Of a DNA stretch of 64,000 nucleotides, positions 35,109 through 43,182 are shown piece by piece (position 1 is the first letter of the stretch; every line of letters starts with the position of its first letter). The notes beneath the pieces were generated by a model that saw nothing but the letters and a program-made list of their open reading frames with translations, made no database searches and was not told where the DNA came from. Where the stretch lies: assembly GCA_964653665.1 (NCBI GenBank), contig CAZZGE010000001.1, forward strand, positions 19,780 through 83,779. Direction: 5' to 3'. A program made the position numbers and the translations under genes. This DNA comes from Catalinimonas sp964653665 (lineage in GTDB: Bacteria > Bacteroidota > Bacteroidia > Cytophagales > Cyclobacteriaceae).

Positions 35109-35300
35109 TTTATTTTCCTGTGTGCGAATTTTCTGTCGGTAAGCGGCTTTGATCCTTTCGTTTCTACGCTGTACTGAGGGCTTCTCGTAGTGTGTCCTTG
35201 ATCTAAGTTCTCTCAGTGTTCCTGTTTTCTCAAATCTTTTTTTGAAGCGCTTCAGTGCTTTCTCGATTGACTCGTTCTCTTTTACATTAATTGTTATCAT
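35106..35300 (-). CDS. rpsU: Small ribosomal subunit protein bS21
   Basis: A 64-residue ribosomal protein beginning MITINVKENESIEKALKRFKKRFEKTGTLRELR and ending in a basic tail. In Flavobacterium, bS21 helps hide the anti-Shine-Dalgarno of 16S rRNA, which explains why genes of this phylum rarely use SD sequences. There the rpsU mRNA itself carries a strong SD; here the 20 bases before the ATG show none. A near-perfect consensus promoter lies upstream. It heads the rpsU-xerC-hpf group. Confidence 0.95.
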   Translation of the reverse strand: MITINVKENESIEKALKRFKKRFEKTGTLRELRSRTHYEKPSVQRRNERIKAAYRQKIRTQENK

Positions 35301-35331
35301 ATAGTATAGCTTTGTGATTGAATAAAGTCCG

Positions 35332-35362
35332 CAAAGATAAAGACAGTCAACTAAGTGTCAAA
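35332..35362 (-). promoter_or_regulatory. Consensus Bacteroidota promoter of rpsU
   Basis: Read on the minus strand, TTTG (35362-35359), a 19-base spacer, and TATCTTTG (35339-35332) match the phylum consensus TTTG-N19-TAnnTTTG exactly. The predicted start is near 35326, giving a leader of about 25 bases. Confidence 0.75.
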
Positions 35363-35510
35363 TATATTCTTTAAAAATATAAGCAATGTCATAGCTGGCT
35401 GTATTTTTGTAACGTGCTTGAAATCAATGTAGTTCTCAGATTTTCTGTTCATTCCAATTGGTGTAAGAATTTAAAATAAAAATATTTGTTTATTGATATT
35501 TTATATTTTT

Positions 35511-35535
35511 AAAGTGATATTTAGAAGATCACTTT
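35511..35535 (+). repeat. 8-bp inverted repeat in the ugd leader region
   Basis: AAAGTGAT (35511-35518) and ATCACTTT (35528-35535) flank a 9-base loop, 23 bases before the ugd ATG. It could be an operator or leader hairpin. The surrounding 258-base gap between rpsU and ugd is very A/T-rich and otherwise holds only the rpsU promoter. Confidence 0.35.
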
Positions 35536-35558
35536 TAAACCACTAAAATCACTAATTT

Positions 35559-36872
35559 ATGAAAATAGCTGTTGTAGGAACCGGTTATGTTGGCCTGGTG
35601 ACGGGTACATGCTTTGCTGAAACGGGTAATACAGTTACCTGTGTTGACATTGATGAAAAAAAAGTTGAAAAACTGAACAATGGCGAAGTTCCGATTTACG
35701 AGCCTGGTCTGGAAACTCTCTTTGAGAGGAACGTCAAGCAAAATAGACTTCACTTTACTACTGATCTGGCAGAAGGAATTGAAGGTGCTAAGATCATCTT
35801 TCTAGCCTTGCCTACTCCTCCAGGAGAGGATGGCTCAGCAGATTTACAGTATGTCCTGAAAGTAGCTGATGATCTTGGAGGGTTGCTTAAGGAGTATGCC
35901 GTTATTGTGGATAAAAGTACAGTGCCAGTCGGTACTGCAGAAAAAGTGAAAAACAAGGTACTTGCTAAAGCACAAGTGGATTTCGACGTAGTATCCAATC
36001 CTGAGTTTCTGAGGGAGGGTGTGGCAGTTGAAGACTTTATGAAACCAGACCGTGTAGTAATAGGCACCCAGTCAAAGAAAGCTCAGGAGATCATGGAGAA
36101 GCTTTATGCTCCGCTGGTACGTCAGGGTAATCCTATACTCTTCATGGATGAGGCTTCCGCCGAATTAACTAAGTACGCAGCCAACTCTTTTCTTGCTACC
36201 AAGATCACCTTTATGAATGAGATAGCTAATCTTAGTGAGCTTTTGGGTGCTGACGTAGATCAGGTACGTAAGGGAATAGGTACTGATACCAGGATTGGTA
36301 AGCGATTTTTGTTTGCTGGTATTGGGTACGGAGGTAGCTGTTTCCCCAAAGATGTACAGGCACTGGCTAAGTCCTCGGTGGATGTCAATTACGACTTTAG
36401 GATTTTGAACGCAGTGATGGATATTAATAAAGATCAGAAAACTCGTTTGGTTGAAAAAGCCAAGAAGCATTTTGGAGGTGATCTAAAGGGCAAACATTTT
36501 GCCATTTGGGGATTAGCATTTAAACCATATACTGACGATATTCGCGAAGCTCCGGCTCTTTATAATATAGAAGCCCTGTTGGCTGAAGGTGCTACCGTCA
36601 GTGTCTATGACCCTGAAGCGATGAAGAATGTGAGAGATATCACAGGAGATAAAATCTCTTATTGCGTAGATGAATATCATGCCGCTGAGGGTGCAGATGC
36701 TATCTTTATCATGACTGAGTGGCCTCTTTTCCGTACCCCAGATTTTGAAAAACTTTCAAAGGATCTCAAGGGAAAAGTTATCTTCGACGGTAGAAACTTG
36801 TACGAGCCTGATGCTATGACTGAACTTGGATATTCATACTATAGTATAGGAAGAAAAGATATCAATGACTAA
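35559..36872 (+). CDS. ugd: UDP-glucose 6-dehydrogenase
   Basis: Oxidises UDP-glucose to UDP-glucuronate with two NAD. The 437-residue protein has the Rossmann start MKIAVVGTGYVGLVTGTCFAE, EFLREGVAVEDFMKPDRVVIG, the central helix with FMNEIANLSELLGADVDQVRKGIG, and the catalytic cysteine in GYGGSCFPKDV. Length is normal. It overlaps the next gene by 8 bases, so translation is coupled to the decarboxylase that uses its product. Confidence 0.96.
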   Translation: MKIAVVGTGYVGLVTGTCFAETGNTVTCVDIDEKKVEKLNNGEVPIYEPGLETLFERNVKQNRLHFTTDLAEGIEGAKIIFLALPTPPGEDGSADLQYVLKVADDLGGLLKEYAVIVDKSTVPVGTAEKVKNKVLAKAQVDFDVVSNPEFLREGVAVEDFMKPDRVVIGTQSKKAQEIMEKLYAPLVRQGNPILFMDEASAELTKYAANSFLATKITFMNEIANLSELLGADVDQVRKGIGTDTRIGKRFLFAGIGYGGSCFPKDVQALAKSSVDVNYDFRILNAVMDINKDQKTRLVEKAKKHFGGDLKGKHFAIWGLAFKPYTDDIREAPALYNIEALLAEGATVSVYDPEAMKNVRDITGDKISYCVDEYHAAEGADAIFIMTEWPLFRTPDFEKLSKDLKGKVIFDGRNLYEPDAMTELGYSYYSIGRKDIND

Positions 36873-37809
36873 AAAAAGAGTATTAATTACGGGGGGAGCC
36901 GGTTTTCTTGGCTCTCATCTTTGTGACCGTCTTCTCAAAGAGGGTTATTATGTTGTCGCTATGGATAACCTGATCACCGGGAATCTTAGCAACATAGAGC
37001 ACCTCATGCATCGGGATGACTTTATGTTTTACCACTGTGATGTGTCAAATTATGTGCATGTACCAGGAGAGTTAGACTACATTCTGCACTTTGCATCTCC
37101 GGCAAGTCCTATAGACTACCTCAAAATGCCGATCCAGACACTTAAAGTAGGATCATTGGGTACACATAACTGCTTGGGACTTGCCCGCGCTAAAGGAGCC
37201 AGGATATTGGTAGCCTCTACATCTGAAGTGTATGGTGACCCTACAGTTCATCCACAGACTGAGGAATACTGGGGAAATGTTAATCCAATCGGGCCCAGAG
37301 GAGTCTATGACGAGGCCAAGCGTTTTCAGGAAGCTATCACCATGGCTTACCATACTTACCATAAGTTGGAAACACGCATAGTGCGGATATTTAACACTTA
37401 TGGTCCTCGGATGAGGCTCAATGATGGACGTGCCCTGCCTGCGTTTCTCGGCCAGGCACTGAGGGGTGAAGACCTGACTGTTTTTGGGGATGGCTCACAA
37501 ACTCGTTCTTTCTGTTTTATGAATGACCTGATAGAAGGAATCTATCGTCTATTGTTGAGTGACTATCCTTATCCGGTGAATATTGGCAATCCGGTCGAAA
37601 TTTCTATCAAAGCGTTTGCCGAAGAGATTATCAAACTTACTGGCACTAACCAGAAAATCATCTACAAGGAATTACCCAAGGATGATCCAATGCAGCGTAA
37701 GCCAGATATATCAAAGGCGAAAGAAATATTAGGCTGGGAGCCTAAGGTAAGTCGTGAAGAAGGATTAAAGATTACGTATGAGTTCTTCAGGAAGCAGGTT
37801 GAAGGATAG
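36865..37809 (+). CDS. UDP-glucuronate decarboxylase (UDP-xylose synthase)
   Basis: An extended short-chain dehydrogenase/reductase that converts UDP-glucuronate to UDP-xylose. The 314-residue protein has the NAD motif ITGGAGFLGSHLCDRLL, the UXS-specific HFASPASPIDYLKMPIQTLKVGSLGTHNCLGLA, the catalytic YDEAKR (Tyr-x3-Lys) after PIGPRGV, and RIFNTYGPRMRLNDGR. These stretches are nearly identical to known UXS enzymes. It overlaps ugd and precedes galE, making a short nucleotide-sugar pathway. Confidence 0.93.
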   Translation: MTKKRVLITGGAGFLGSHLCDRLLKEGYYVVAMDNLITGNLSNIEHLMHRDDFMFYHCDVSNYVHVPGELDYILHFASPASPIDYLKMPIQTLKVGSLGTHNCLGLARAKGARILVASTSEVYGDPTVHPQTEEYWGNVNPIGPRGVYDEAKRFQEAITMAYHTYHKLETRIVRIFNTYGPRMRLNDGRALPAFLGQALRGEDLTVFGDGSQTRSFCFMNDLIEGIYRLLLSDYPYPVNIGNPVEISIKAFAEEIIKLTGTNQKIIYKELPKDDPMQRKPDISKAKEILGWEPKVSREEGLKITYEFFRKQVEG

Positions 37810-37837
37810 CAGGCTCTGAAAGGCTAAAAGTAAGCAC

Positions 37838-38863
37838 ATGTCTGAAAATGGTCGCAAAGTAATAGTGACCGGCGGTGCCGGTTACATTGGTTCCCATACA
37901 GTGGTAGAACTTTTCCATGCCGGGTTTGAGCCAGTCGTTATAGATAATTTCGTGAATGCTGAAAAGTCAGCCATTCATGGGATTGAGCACATCTTGCAGC
38001 GAAGGGTAAAAGTGTATGAAGGAGACTGTACTGATAAGAACCTGCTGAAGCAAGTATACCACGATGAAGGAGAAATTTCTGGTATTATTCATTTTGCTGC
38101 CTACAAAGCAGTGGGTGAATCAGTAGCCCGGCCACTTAAATATTACCGAAACAATATTGACTCGCTGTTATCTTTGCTAGAAGTTTCCGCCGGTTATGAC
38201 ACTCAACTGGTTTTTTCCTCTTCCTGTACAGTCTACGGACAGCCTGATGTCCTTCCGGTAACTGAAAAAAGCGCCAAGAAACCAGCAGAATCACCCTATG
38301 GTAATACCAAGCAAATATGTGAAGAGATACTTGAAGATAACTGCAGGAGCAAAGCATCTGTAAAGACTGTGGCTTTGCGGTACTTTAATCCCATAGGAGC
38401 ACATCCTTCCGCAGCCATCGGCGAACTACCACTTGGTGTTCCTAATAACCTTGTGCCTTTTGTTACCCAGACGGCTGCTGGGGTTCGGGAAAAGCTGACG
38501 GTATTTGGCAGCGACTACGATACGCCAGATGGTACCTGTATCAGGGATTACATTCACGTAGTAGACCTGGCCAAAGCACACGTCAGTGCACTGCGGTACC
38601 TGGAAAACCAGGTAGTACCATTTTATGACCTATTTAATATTGGTACCGGGCAGGGCAATACGGTATTGGAAGTGATCAAAACCTTTGAGCAAGTGAATGA
38701 TATACAGCTAAATTATTCTATTGGTAGCCGTAGGCCGGGAGACGTTGAAAAGGTATACGCTGACGTGACAAAATCACTAACAGTACTCGGCTGGAAAGCT
38801 GAGTTAGATCTGGCTGATGCGCTTAAAGATGCCTGGCGGTGGCAACAGAAGCTTAGCAGATAA
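37838..38863 (+). CDS. galE: UDP-glucose 4-epimerase
   Basis: Inverts C4 of a UDP-sugar using tightly bound NAD. The 341-residue protein has VTGGAGYIGSHTVVELFHAGF, HFAAYKAVGESV, SSSCTVYGQP, the catalytic SPYGNTKQ (Tyr-x3-Lys), and ALRYFNPIGAHPSAAIGE. It starts 28 bases after the UXS gene. UDP-Glc/UDP-Gal is the default substrate, but in this setting it could also epimerise UDP-xylose or UDP-glucuronate. The stop is 4 bases from that of the convergent pdxJ. Confidence 0.93.
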   Translation: MSENGRKVIVTGGAGYIGSHTVVELFHAGFEPVVIDNFVNAEKSAIHGIEHILQRRVKVYEGDCTDKNLLKQVYHDEGEISGIIHFAAYKAVGESVARPLKYYRNNIDSLLSLLEVSAGYDTQLVFSSSCTVYGQPDVLPVTEKSAKKPAESPYGNTKQICEEILEDNCRSKASVKTVALRYFNPIGAHPSAAIGELPLGVPNNLVPFVTQTAAGVREKLTVFGSDYDTPDGTCIRDYIHVVDLAKAHVSALRYLENQVVPFYDLFNIGTGQGNTVLEVIKTFEQVNDIQLNYSIGSRRPGDVEKVYADVTKSLTVLGWKAELDLADALKDAWRWQQKLSR

Positions 38864-38867
38864 TTTA

Positions 38868-39581
38868 TTAGCCTAGCTGTCGGAGGTACATCTGTACCGT
38901 ATTCTCCAACCCATAGTACAGTGCATCACACACCAAAGCATGCCCTATTGAAACTTCATCCATGAAAGGGATTTGCTCTTTCAGAAACTTAAGGTTATGA
39001 AGATCCAAATCGTGGCCGGCGTTGACACCCAATCCTAATTCTTGGGCTTTCTTGGCCGCGAGTACGTAATTTGCAACAGTTTCCTCCCGGTTATCGGGAT
39101 AGTGTCGAGCGTAGCTCTCTGTGTAGAGTTCTATGCGATCAGTACCAATGGTTACAGCCCCTTCTACCATGTTAGTATCCGGGTCTACAAAGATAGAGGT
39201 TCTGACACCATAGCTTTTTATCTGTTGTATAATCCCAGTTAGAAAATCTTTTTGCCCAAAAGTATCCCAACCGGCATTAGAGGTGAGTACGTGGGGTGGG
39301 TCTGGTACGAGTGTCGCTTGCGCAGGACGCACTTCATCAATGATTCTCATGTAGCGATCATCTGGAAATCCCTCGATGTTAAACTCAGTACTGATTTTGT
39401 CTTTAAGTGCAAACACGTCGTCCCTGCGAATATGCCGCTCATCAGGACGAGGATGTACTGTAATTCCCTGTGCTCCAAACCGCTCGGCATCTAACGCTAC
39501 TTGCACCACGTTAGGATTGTTACCACCCCTTGAATTTCGGAGCGTTGCTATCTTATTGATATTGACACTAAGCTTCGTCAT
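38868..39581 (-). CDS. pdxJ: Pyridoxine 5'-phosphate synthase
   Basis: Condenses 3-amino-2-oxopropyl phosphate with deoxyxylulose phosphate to pyridoxine phosphate in the DXP-dependent B6 pathway. The 237-residue TIM barrel opens LSVNINKIATLRNSRGGNNPNVVQVAL, followed by AQGITVHPRPDERHI, VPDPPHVLTSNAGWD, and AGHDLDLHNLKFL near the phosphate site. Length is normal. The product supplies PLP for enzymes such as GlyA and the SelA-like protein at 62.6 kb. Confidence 0.95.
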   Translation of the reverse strand: MTKLSVNINKIATLRNSRGGNNPNVVQVALDAERFGAQGITVHPRPDERHIRRDDVFALKDKISTEFNIEGFPDDRYMRIIDEVRPAQATLVPDPPHVLTSNAGWDTFGQKDFLTGIIQQIKSYGVRTSIFVDPDTNMVEGAVTIGTDRIELYTESYARHYPDNREETVANYVLAAKKAQELGLGVNAGHDLDLHNLKFLKEQIPFMDEVSIGHALVCDALYYGLENTVQMYLRQLG

Positions 39582-39648
39582 TGCTGCTGTTTTACGTAAA
39601 TTACAGGTAAGTTATATAATTATAAACATTACAACCCGTTTTTTGCAT

Positions 39649-40098
39649 ATGAGTTTAAAAGCTAAAATAGATCAGAACATTAAAGATGCGATGCGAGCAA
39701 AAGATCATGATAGCCTGCGTACCTTAAGAAGCATCAAGTCCATGATATTACTTGCTGAAACCGAAAAAGGTGGAAGCAAAGAAATGTCAGAGTCGGAGGA
39801 ATTGAAATTGCTCACCAAAGCAGCCAAGCAACGCAAAGAGTCGCTGGATACATTTCAGAAACAGGGTAGAGACGATCTGGCAAAAAAAGAACAGACTGAA
39901 CTGGATATCATCAATCGCTACCTGCCCCAACCTTTATCGGAAGAAAAACTGACGGTAGAACTCCAGCGCATCATTCAGGAAGAAGGGGCTACAGGAATGC
40001 AGGACATAGGAAAAGTCATGGGAAAAGCTACTACCCAATTGGCCGGACGGGCAGATGGTAAGCAAATTTCTCAAAAGGTAAAGCAACTCTTAAGCTAA
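39649..40098 (+). CDS. GatB/YqeY domain protein
   Basis: A 149-residue helical protein resembling the tail domain of the amidotransferase subunit GatB: MSLKAKIDQNIKDAMRAKDHDSLRTLRSIKSM, KQGRDDLAKKEQTELDIINRYLPQPLSEEKL, and GATGMQDIGKVMGKATTQLAGRADGKQIS. Free-standing YqeY proteins may bind tRNA; the role is unsettled. The open frame extends to 39376 across the divergent pdxJ start, so the ATG at 39649 is used. cvpA follows 4 bases later. Confidence 0.92.
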   Translation: MSLKAKIDQNIKDAMRAKDHDSLRTLRSIKSMILLAETEKGGSKEMSESEELKLLTKAAKQRKESLDTFQKQGRDDLAKKEQTELDIINRYLPQPLSEEKLTVELQRIIQEEGATGMQDIGKVMGKATTQLAGRADGKQISQKVKQLLS

Positions 40099-40102
40099 GG
40101 AT

Positions 40103-40630
40103 TTGAGCATCTGGGACTTCGTCATACTGGTTATACTGCTGGCAGGTGCTTACCAGGGCTACCAGAAGGGGCTGTTGATGGCGGTGACCGGGCTATTTGC
40201 ACTACTGGCAGGTATGATTGGCGCAGTAGCCTGGACACCTGATTTTTTGGCCTATATATCACAGAGGTCTGATTTGTCGCCCGAAATCCTATCAATTTTA
40301 GCCTTTCTTGCTATCTTCATAGGTATCGTAATTGCGTTAAACATTGTAGGTAAGCTGATAAAGATCGTAATTGATCTTACTCCGCTCGGAGCAATTGATG
40401 GGCTGATAGGGGCCATGCTGGGATTGTTAAAGTGGGCTCTGGGCGTCAGTATTATTCTCTGGGTACTTGACAAGGCGGAAATTAGCTTCGCTGCTGATGA
40501 GCCGAACAGTATCCTGGTATATGTCAGGCAGGTAGCGCCTTACGTTTTTGCTCAAATAATAGATTGGTCTCCGTACTTTCAAGAGCTTTTGAAAAATATT
40601 GAAAAGGTAATCGTAACGCTCAGGAAATAG
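40103..40630 (+). CDS. CvpA family membrane protein
   Basis: A 175-residue inner-membrane protein with four TM segments: WDFVILVILLAGAYQGYQKGLL, a second helix with FALLAGMIGAVAW, then LSILAFLAIFIGIVIALNIVGKLI and GAIDGLIGAMLGLLKWALGVSIIL. This is the CvpA pattern, linked to colicin V production and envelope stress in other bacteria. It starts with TTG at 40103; no ATG precedes the first helix. It is 4 bases after yqeY. Confidence 0.85.
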   Translation: MSIWDFVILVILLAGAYQGYQKGLLMAVTGLFALLAGMIGAVAWTPDFLAYISQRSDLSPEILSILAFLAIFIGIVIALNIVGKLIKIVIDLTPLGAIDGLIGAMLGLLKWALGVSIILWVLDKAEISFAADEPNSILVYVRQVAPYVFAQIIDWSPYFQELLKNIEKVIVTLRK

Positions 40631-40735
40631 CTGCTAATTCAGGTATATACGATTAATCTCAACACCTGGAGTAAATTGACGTTTATACAGTGTGGTAATA
40701 CTAATCAGCAAAGCTGGCCATTTTTGATTAATCCT

Positions 40736-40756
40736 ATTTACATTATCAATGTAAAT
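40736..40756. promoter_or_regulatory. Perfect 9-3-9 inverted repeat before the hydrolase operon
   Basis: ATTTACATT and AATGTAAAT flank ATC, 18 bases before the hydrolase ATG. The size and symmetry fit a dimeric repressor site (TetR or MarR type). No regulator is adjacent. The rest of the 143-base gap holds nothing recognisable. Confidence 0.5.
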
Positions 40757-40773
40757 GCATAAACTGTCTTTGA

Positions 40774-41538
40774 ATGACATTTGAAATACATAATCGAGGC
40801 GGATACAAGTATCTGGATGAGGGGAAGGGAAACGTTATCGTTCTTCTTCATGGTCTTTTTGGTGCATTGAGCAATTGGGACGAGGTGGTTAGAAGGTTCT
40901 CGAGAGAATACAGAGTTATGATTCCTCTTCTTCCTGTGTATGAAAAATCATCCCGTAAGGATGGCGTTATAAGCCTCACACAGTTTCTGGAGGGATTTGT
41001 AGATAATATGGGACTTTTCAATATGACACTGATGGGTAATTCCCTGGGTGGACATATCGCTCTCATCTACACGCTGAACAATCAGAAAAAGGTGAACAGG
41101 CTGGTACTGACCGGTAGTTCAGGGCTCTTTGAAAACTCTATGGGAGGATCCTTTCCCAAACGAGGCAGTTATGCATATATTAAAGAGCGTGTGGAGTACA
41201 CCTTTTATGATCCTAGCACAGTAAATAAGGAATATATAGATGAAGTATTTGAGACTACAACCAGTATTCCCAAGTGTATGGCTATCGTAGGGATCGCCAA
41301 GTCTGCCCAGCGCAATAATTTATCAGAAGAACTACATAAAATTACTGTACCTACTTTATTAGTATGGGGGCTTAATGATACAATTACCCCTCCTATGGTA
41401 GCCCATGACTTCAACCGTATGATGCCAAATTCAAAGCTCAGATTTATTGATCAATGTTGTCACGCCCCCATGATGGAGCAACCACAAAAATTTAATGCGC
41501 TACTCAAAGAATTCTTAAAAGAAACAACTTTAGTATGA
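40774..41538 (+). CDS. Alpha/beta-hydrolase
   Basis: A 254-residue hydrolase with LLHGLFGALSNWDEVVRRF (oxyanion loop), the nucleophile elbow GNSLGGHIALIY, the acid in VWGLNDTITPP and the histidine in DQCCHAPMMEQP. The elbow has Asn before Ser in place of the common His. It overlaps the CBS gene by 4 bases and is followed by nadK, an order I recall as conserved in Bacteroidota. Substrate unknown. Confidence 0.87.
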   Translation: MTFEIHNRGGYKYLDEGKGNVIVLLHGLFGALSNWDEVVRRFSREYRVMIPLLPVYEKSSRKDGVISLTQFLEGFVDNMGLFNMTLMGNSLGGHIALIYTLNNQKKVNRLVLTGSSGLFENSMGGSFPKRGSYAYIKERVEYTFYDPSTVNKEYIDEVFETTTSIPKCMAIVGIAKSAQRNNLSEELHKITVPTLLVWGLNDTITPPMVAHDFNRMMPNSKLRFIDQCCHAPMMEQPQKFNALLKEFLKETTLV

Positions 41539-42197
41539 TTGCCCGAGATCTAATTACCCCAATAATACCTGCTCTGGACGTTAACGACGATATAGCACGT
41601 GCTTCATCGCTAATGGACAACCTTCATTTGACGATGTTGCCTGTGTTGAAAGAAGATCATTTTCAAGGTTTCATTCAGGAAAAGATTCTGTATGATGATA
41701 TTTTTGATAAGCCAACAGTCGGTGAATATCCACTCCAGTCAGTTAATTGTGTCGTGAATCAGGATCAGCACTTCTATGAAATACTGAGACTTACTGAAGA
41801 ATGTCAGAGTCTGATGGTAGCTGTCGTTGAAGGTGAAAGTTTTTTGGGGGTGATTACAGCGAATGACCTGGTCATGGCTCTCTCAAAAACAACTGCAGTA
41901 CAGTCTCCTGGCAGTATACTGGAGCTATCAGTAAAAAAAATAAACTACTCCCTGGCCGAGATTACACGCCTCATTGAAGGGGAAAATGCAAAGATCATTG
42001 GATGTTTCCTGAATAGCGACGAAATGGATAGCGAGCGCTTGTACGTAACTCTTAAGCTCGATAAGAAAAACGTCTCCCACATAGTTGCAACCCTGAAAAG
42101 GTTTGAATACCAGGTAGTGAGTGTGATCCAGGAAGAAAGCTTGATTTCATACGAAAAAGAAAGACTGGAAGCCCTCATGAAGTACCTGAGTATCTAA
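41535..42197 (+). CDS. CBS-pair protein with a C-terminal ACT-like region
   Basis: A 220-residue cytoplasmic protein. The first 125 residues form two CBS motifs (MIARDLITPIIPALDVNDDIARASSLMDNLHLTMLPVLKE; the second ends ESFLGVITANDLVMALSK), a module that binds adenine nucleotides. The remainder (ILELSVKKINYSLAEITRLIEGENAKIIGCFL) has the beta-alpha-beta look of an ACT domain, as in AcuB. It is coupled to the upstream hydrolase by an ATGA overlap and sits 44 bases before nadK, so it may sense ATP or NAD(P) status. Confidence 0.82.
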   Translation: MIARDLITPIIPALDVNDDIARASSLMDNLHLTMLPVLKEDHFQGFIQEKILYDDIFDKPTVGEYPLQSVNCVVNQDQHFYEILRLTEECQSLMVAVVEGESFLGVITANDLVMALSKTTAVQSPGSILELSVKKINYSLAEITRLIEGENAKIIGCFLNSDEMDSERLYVTLKLDKKNVSHIVATLKRFEYQVVSVIQEESLISYEKERLEALMKYLSI

Positions 42198-42241
42198 AAC
42201 AAGCCTATGCTACGCTACGTCTGCAGTATACCTAACTCCCT

Positions 42242-43117
42242 ATGAAAGTTGCGCTCCACGGAAGGAAAGTCAGCGATGAAAGCCTTCCTTATGCAGAAAT
42301 CCTCATTGATACCCTCAGACAACGTCAGGCGACAATTTATGTATCTAACCCCTTCCATGAGTTACTTAAGTCTGGTGGCGTAGATTTAAGTTTTTGTCAT
42401 ATTTATGACCGGGGTCAGAGTATGCCTGATGTGGATTTTATGGTAAGCGTAGGGGGCGATGGCACTTTGTTAGAAACGGTTACCTACGTTAGAAATACGC
42501 AGATTCCTATTCTTGGTGTAAATACCGGGCGCTTGGGATTTCTGGCTACTGTGTCCCAGGACAACATTTCAGAAGCCATTGATGCCATTTATCAAAATAA
42601 TTTTCATTACGATTACCGTTCCCTGATCGCCCTGGACTCCCAGACTAAATTGCCGGATGATCTTAACTTTGCGCTGAATGAATTTACCGTTATTAAGCAG
42701 GATACTTCCGCAATGATTGTGGTACATACCTACATAGATGGAATGTTTCTTAACTCTTACTGGTCTGACGGGCTCATCATTTCTACACCTACTGGGTCTA
42801 CTGGCTACTCCCTAAGTTGTGGCGGACCGGTGGTATCTCCTCATTCCAATAACTTTATCATTACGCCGGTCAGTCCTCACAACCTGACAGTACGGCCACT
42901 GGTTGTTTCCGAAAACAGCGTCATCTCTTTGCAGGTAGAAAGCAGGAGTAAAAACTTTTTATTATCTTTAGATTCACGCGCTTACACAATGAGTACCTCC
43001 TGTGAGTTGACCGTCAGGAAAAGTGATTTTCAGGTGCGCTTAATTAAATTTCATGGTAACGGCTTCCTGGATACCCTACGGCAAAAGCTGAACTGGGGAC
43101 TGGATGTAAGAAATTAA
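42242..43117 (+). CDS. nadK: NAD kinase
   Basis: Phosphorylates NAD to NADP. The 291-residue protein has the defining GGDGTLLETVTYVRN, LGVNTGRLGFLATVS, ALNEFTVIKQDTSAMI, and TPTGSTGYSLSCGGPVV. Length is normal. A leaky hairpin (43124-43150) with no T run follows the stop. The upstream hydrolase and CBS genes likely share its transcript. Confidence 0.95.
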   Translation: MKVALHGRKVSDESLPYAEILIDTLRQRQATIYVSNPFHELLKSGGVDLSFCHIYDRGQSMPDVDFMVSVGGDGTLLETVTYVRNTQIPILGVNTGRLGFLATVSQDNISEAIDAIYQNNFHYDYRSLIALDSQTKLPDDLNFALNEFTVIKQDTSAMIVVHTYIDGMFLNSYWSDGLIISTPTGSTGYSLSCGGPVVSPHSNNFIITPVSPHNLTVRPLVVSENSVISLQVESRSKNFLLSLDSRAYTMSTSCELTVRKSDFQVRLIKFHGNGFLDTLRQKLNWGLDVRN

Positions 43118-43182
43118 TTTTTCGGTATTTGTATTGCAAGCAATAATACCCTAAATAGCAATTTTTAGATTACTTGTCCCAA

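Noticed and set aside
43124..43150. Hairpin after nadK as a terminator
   Set aside because: The stem is bulged and no T run follows within the expected distance.
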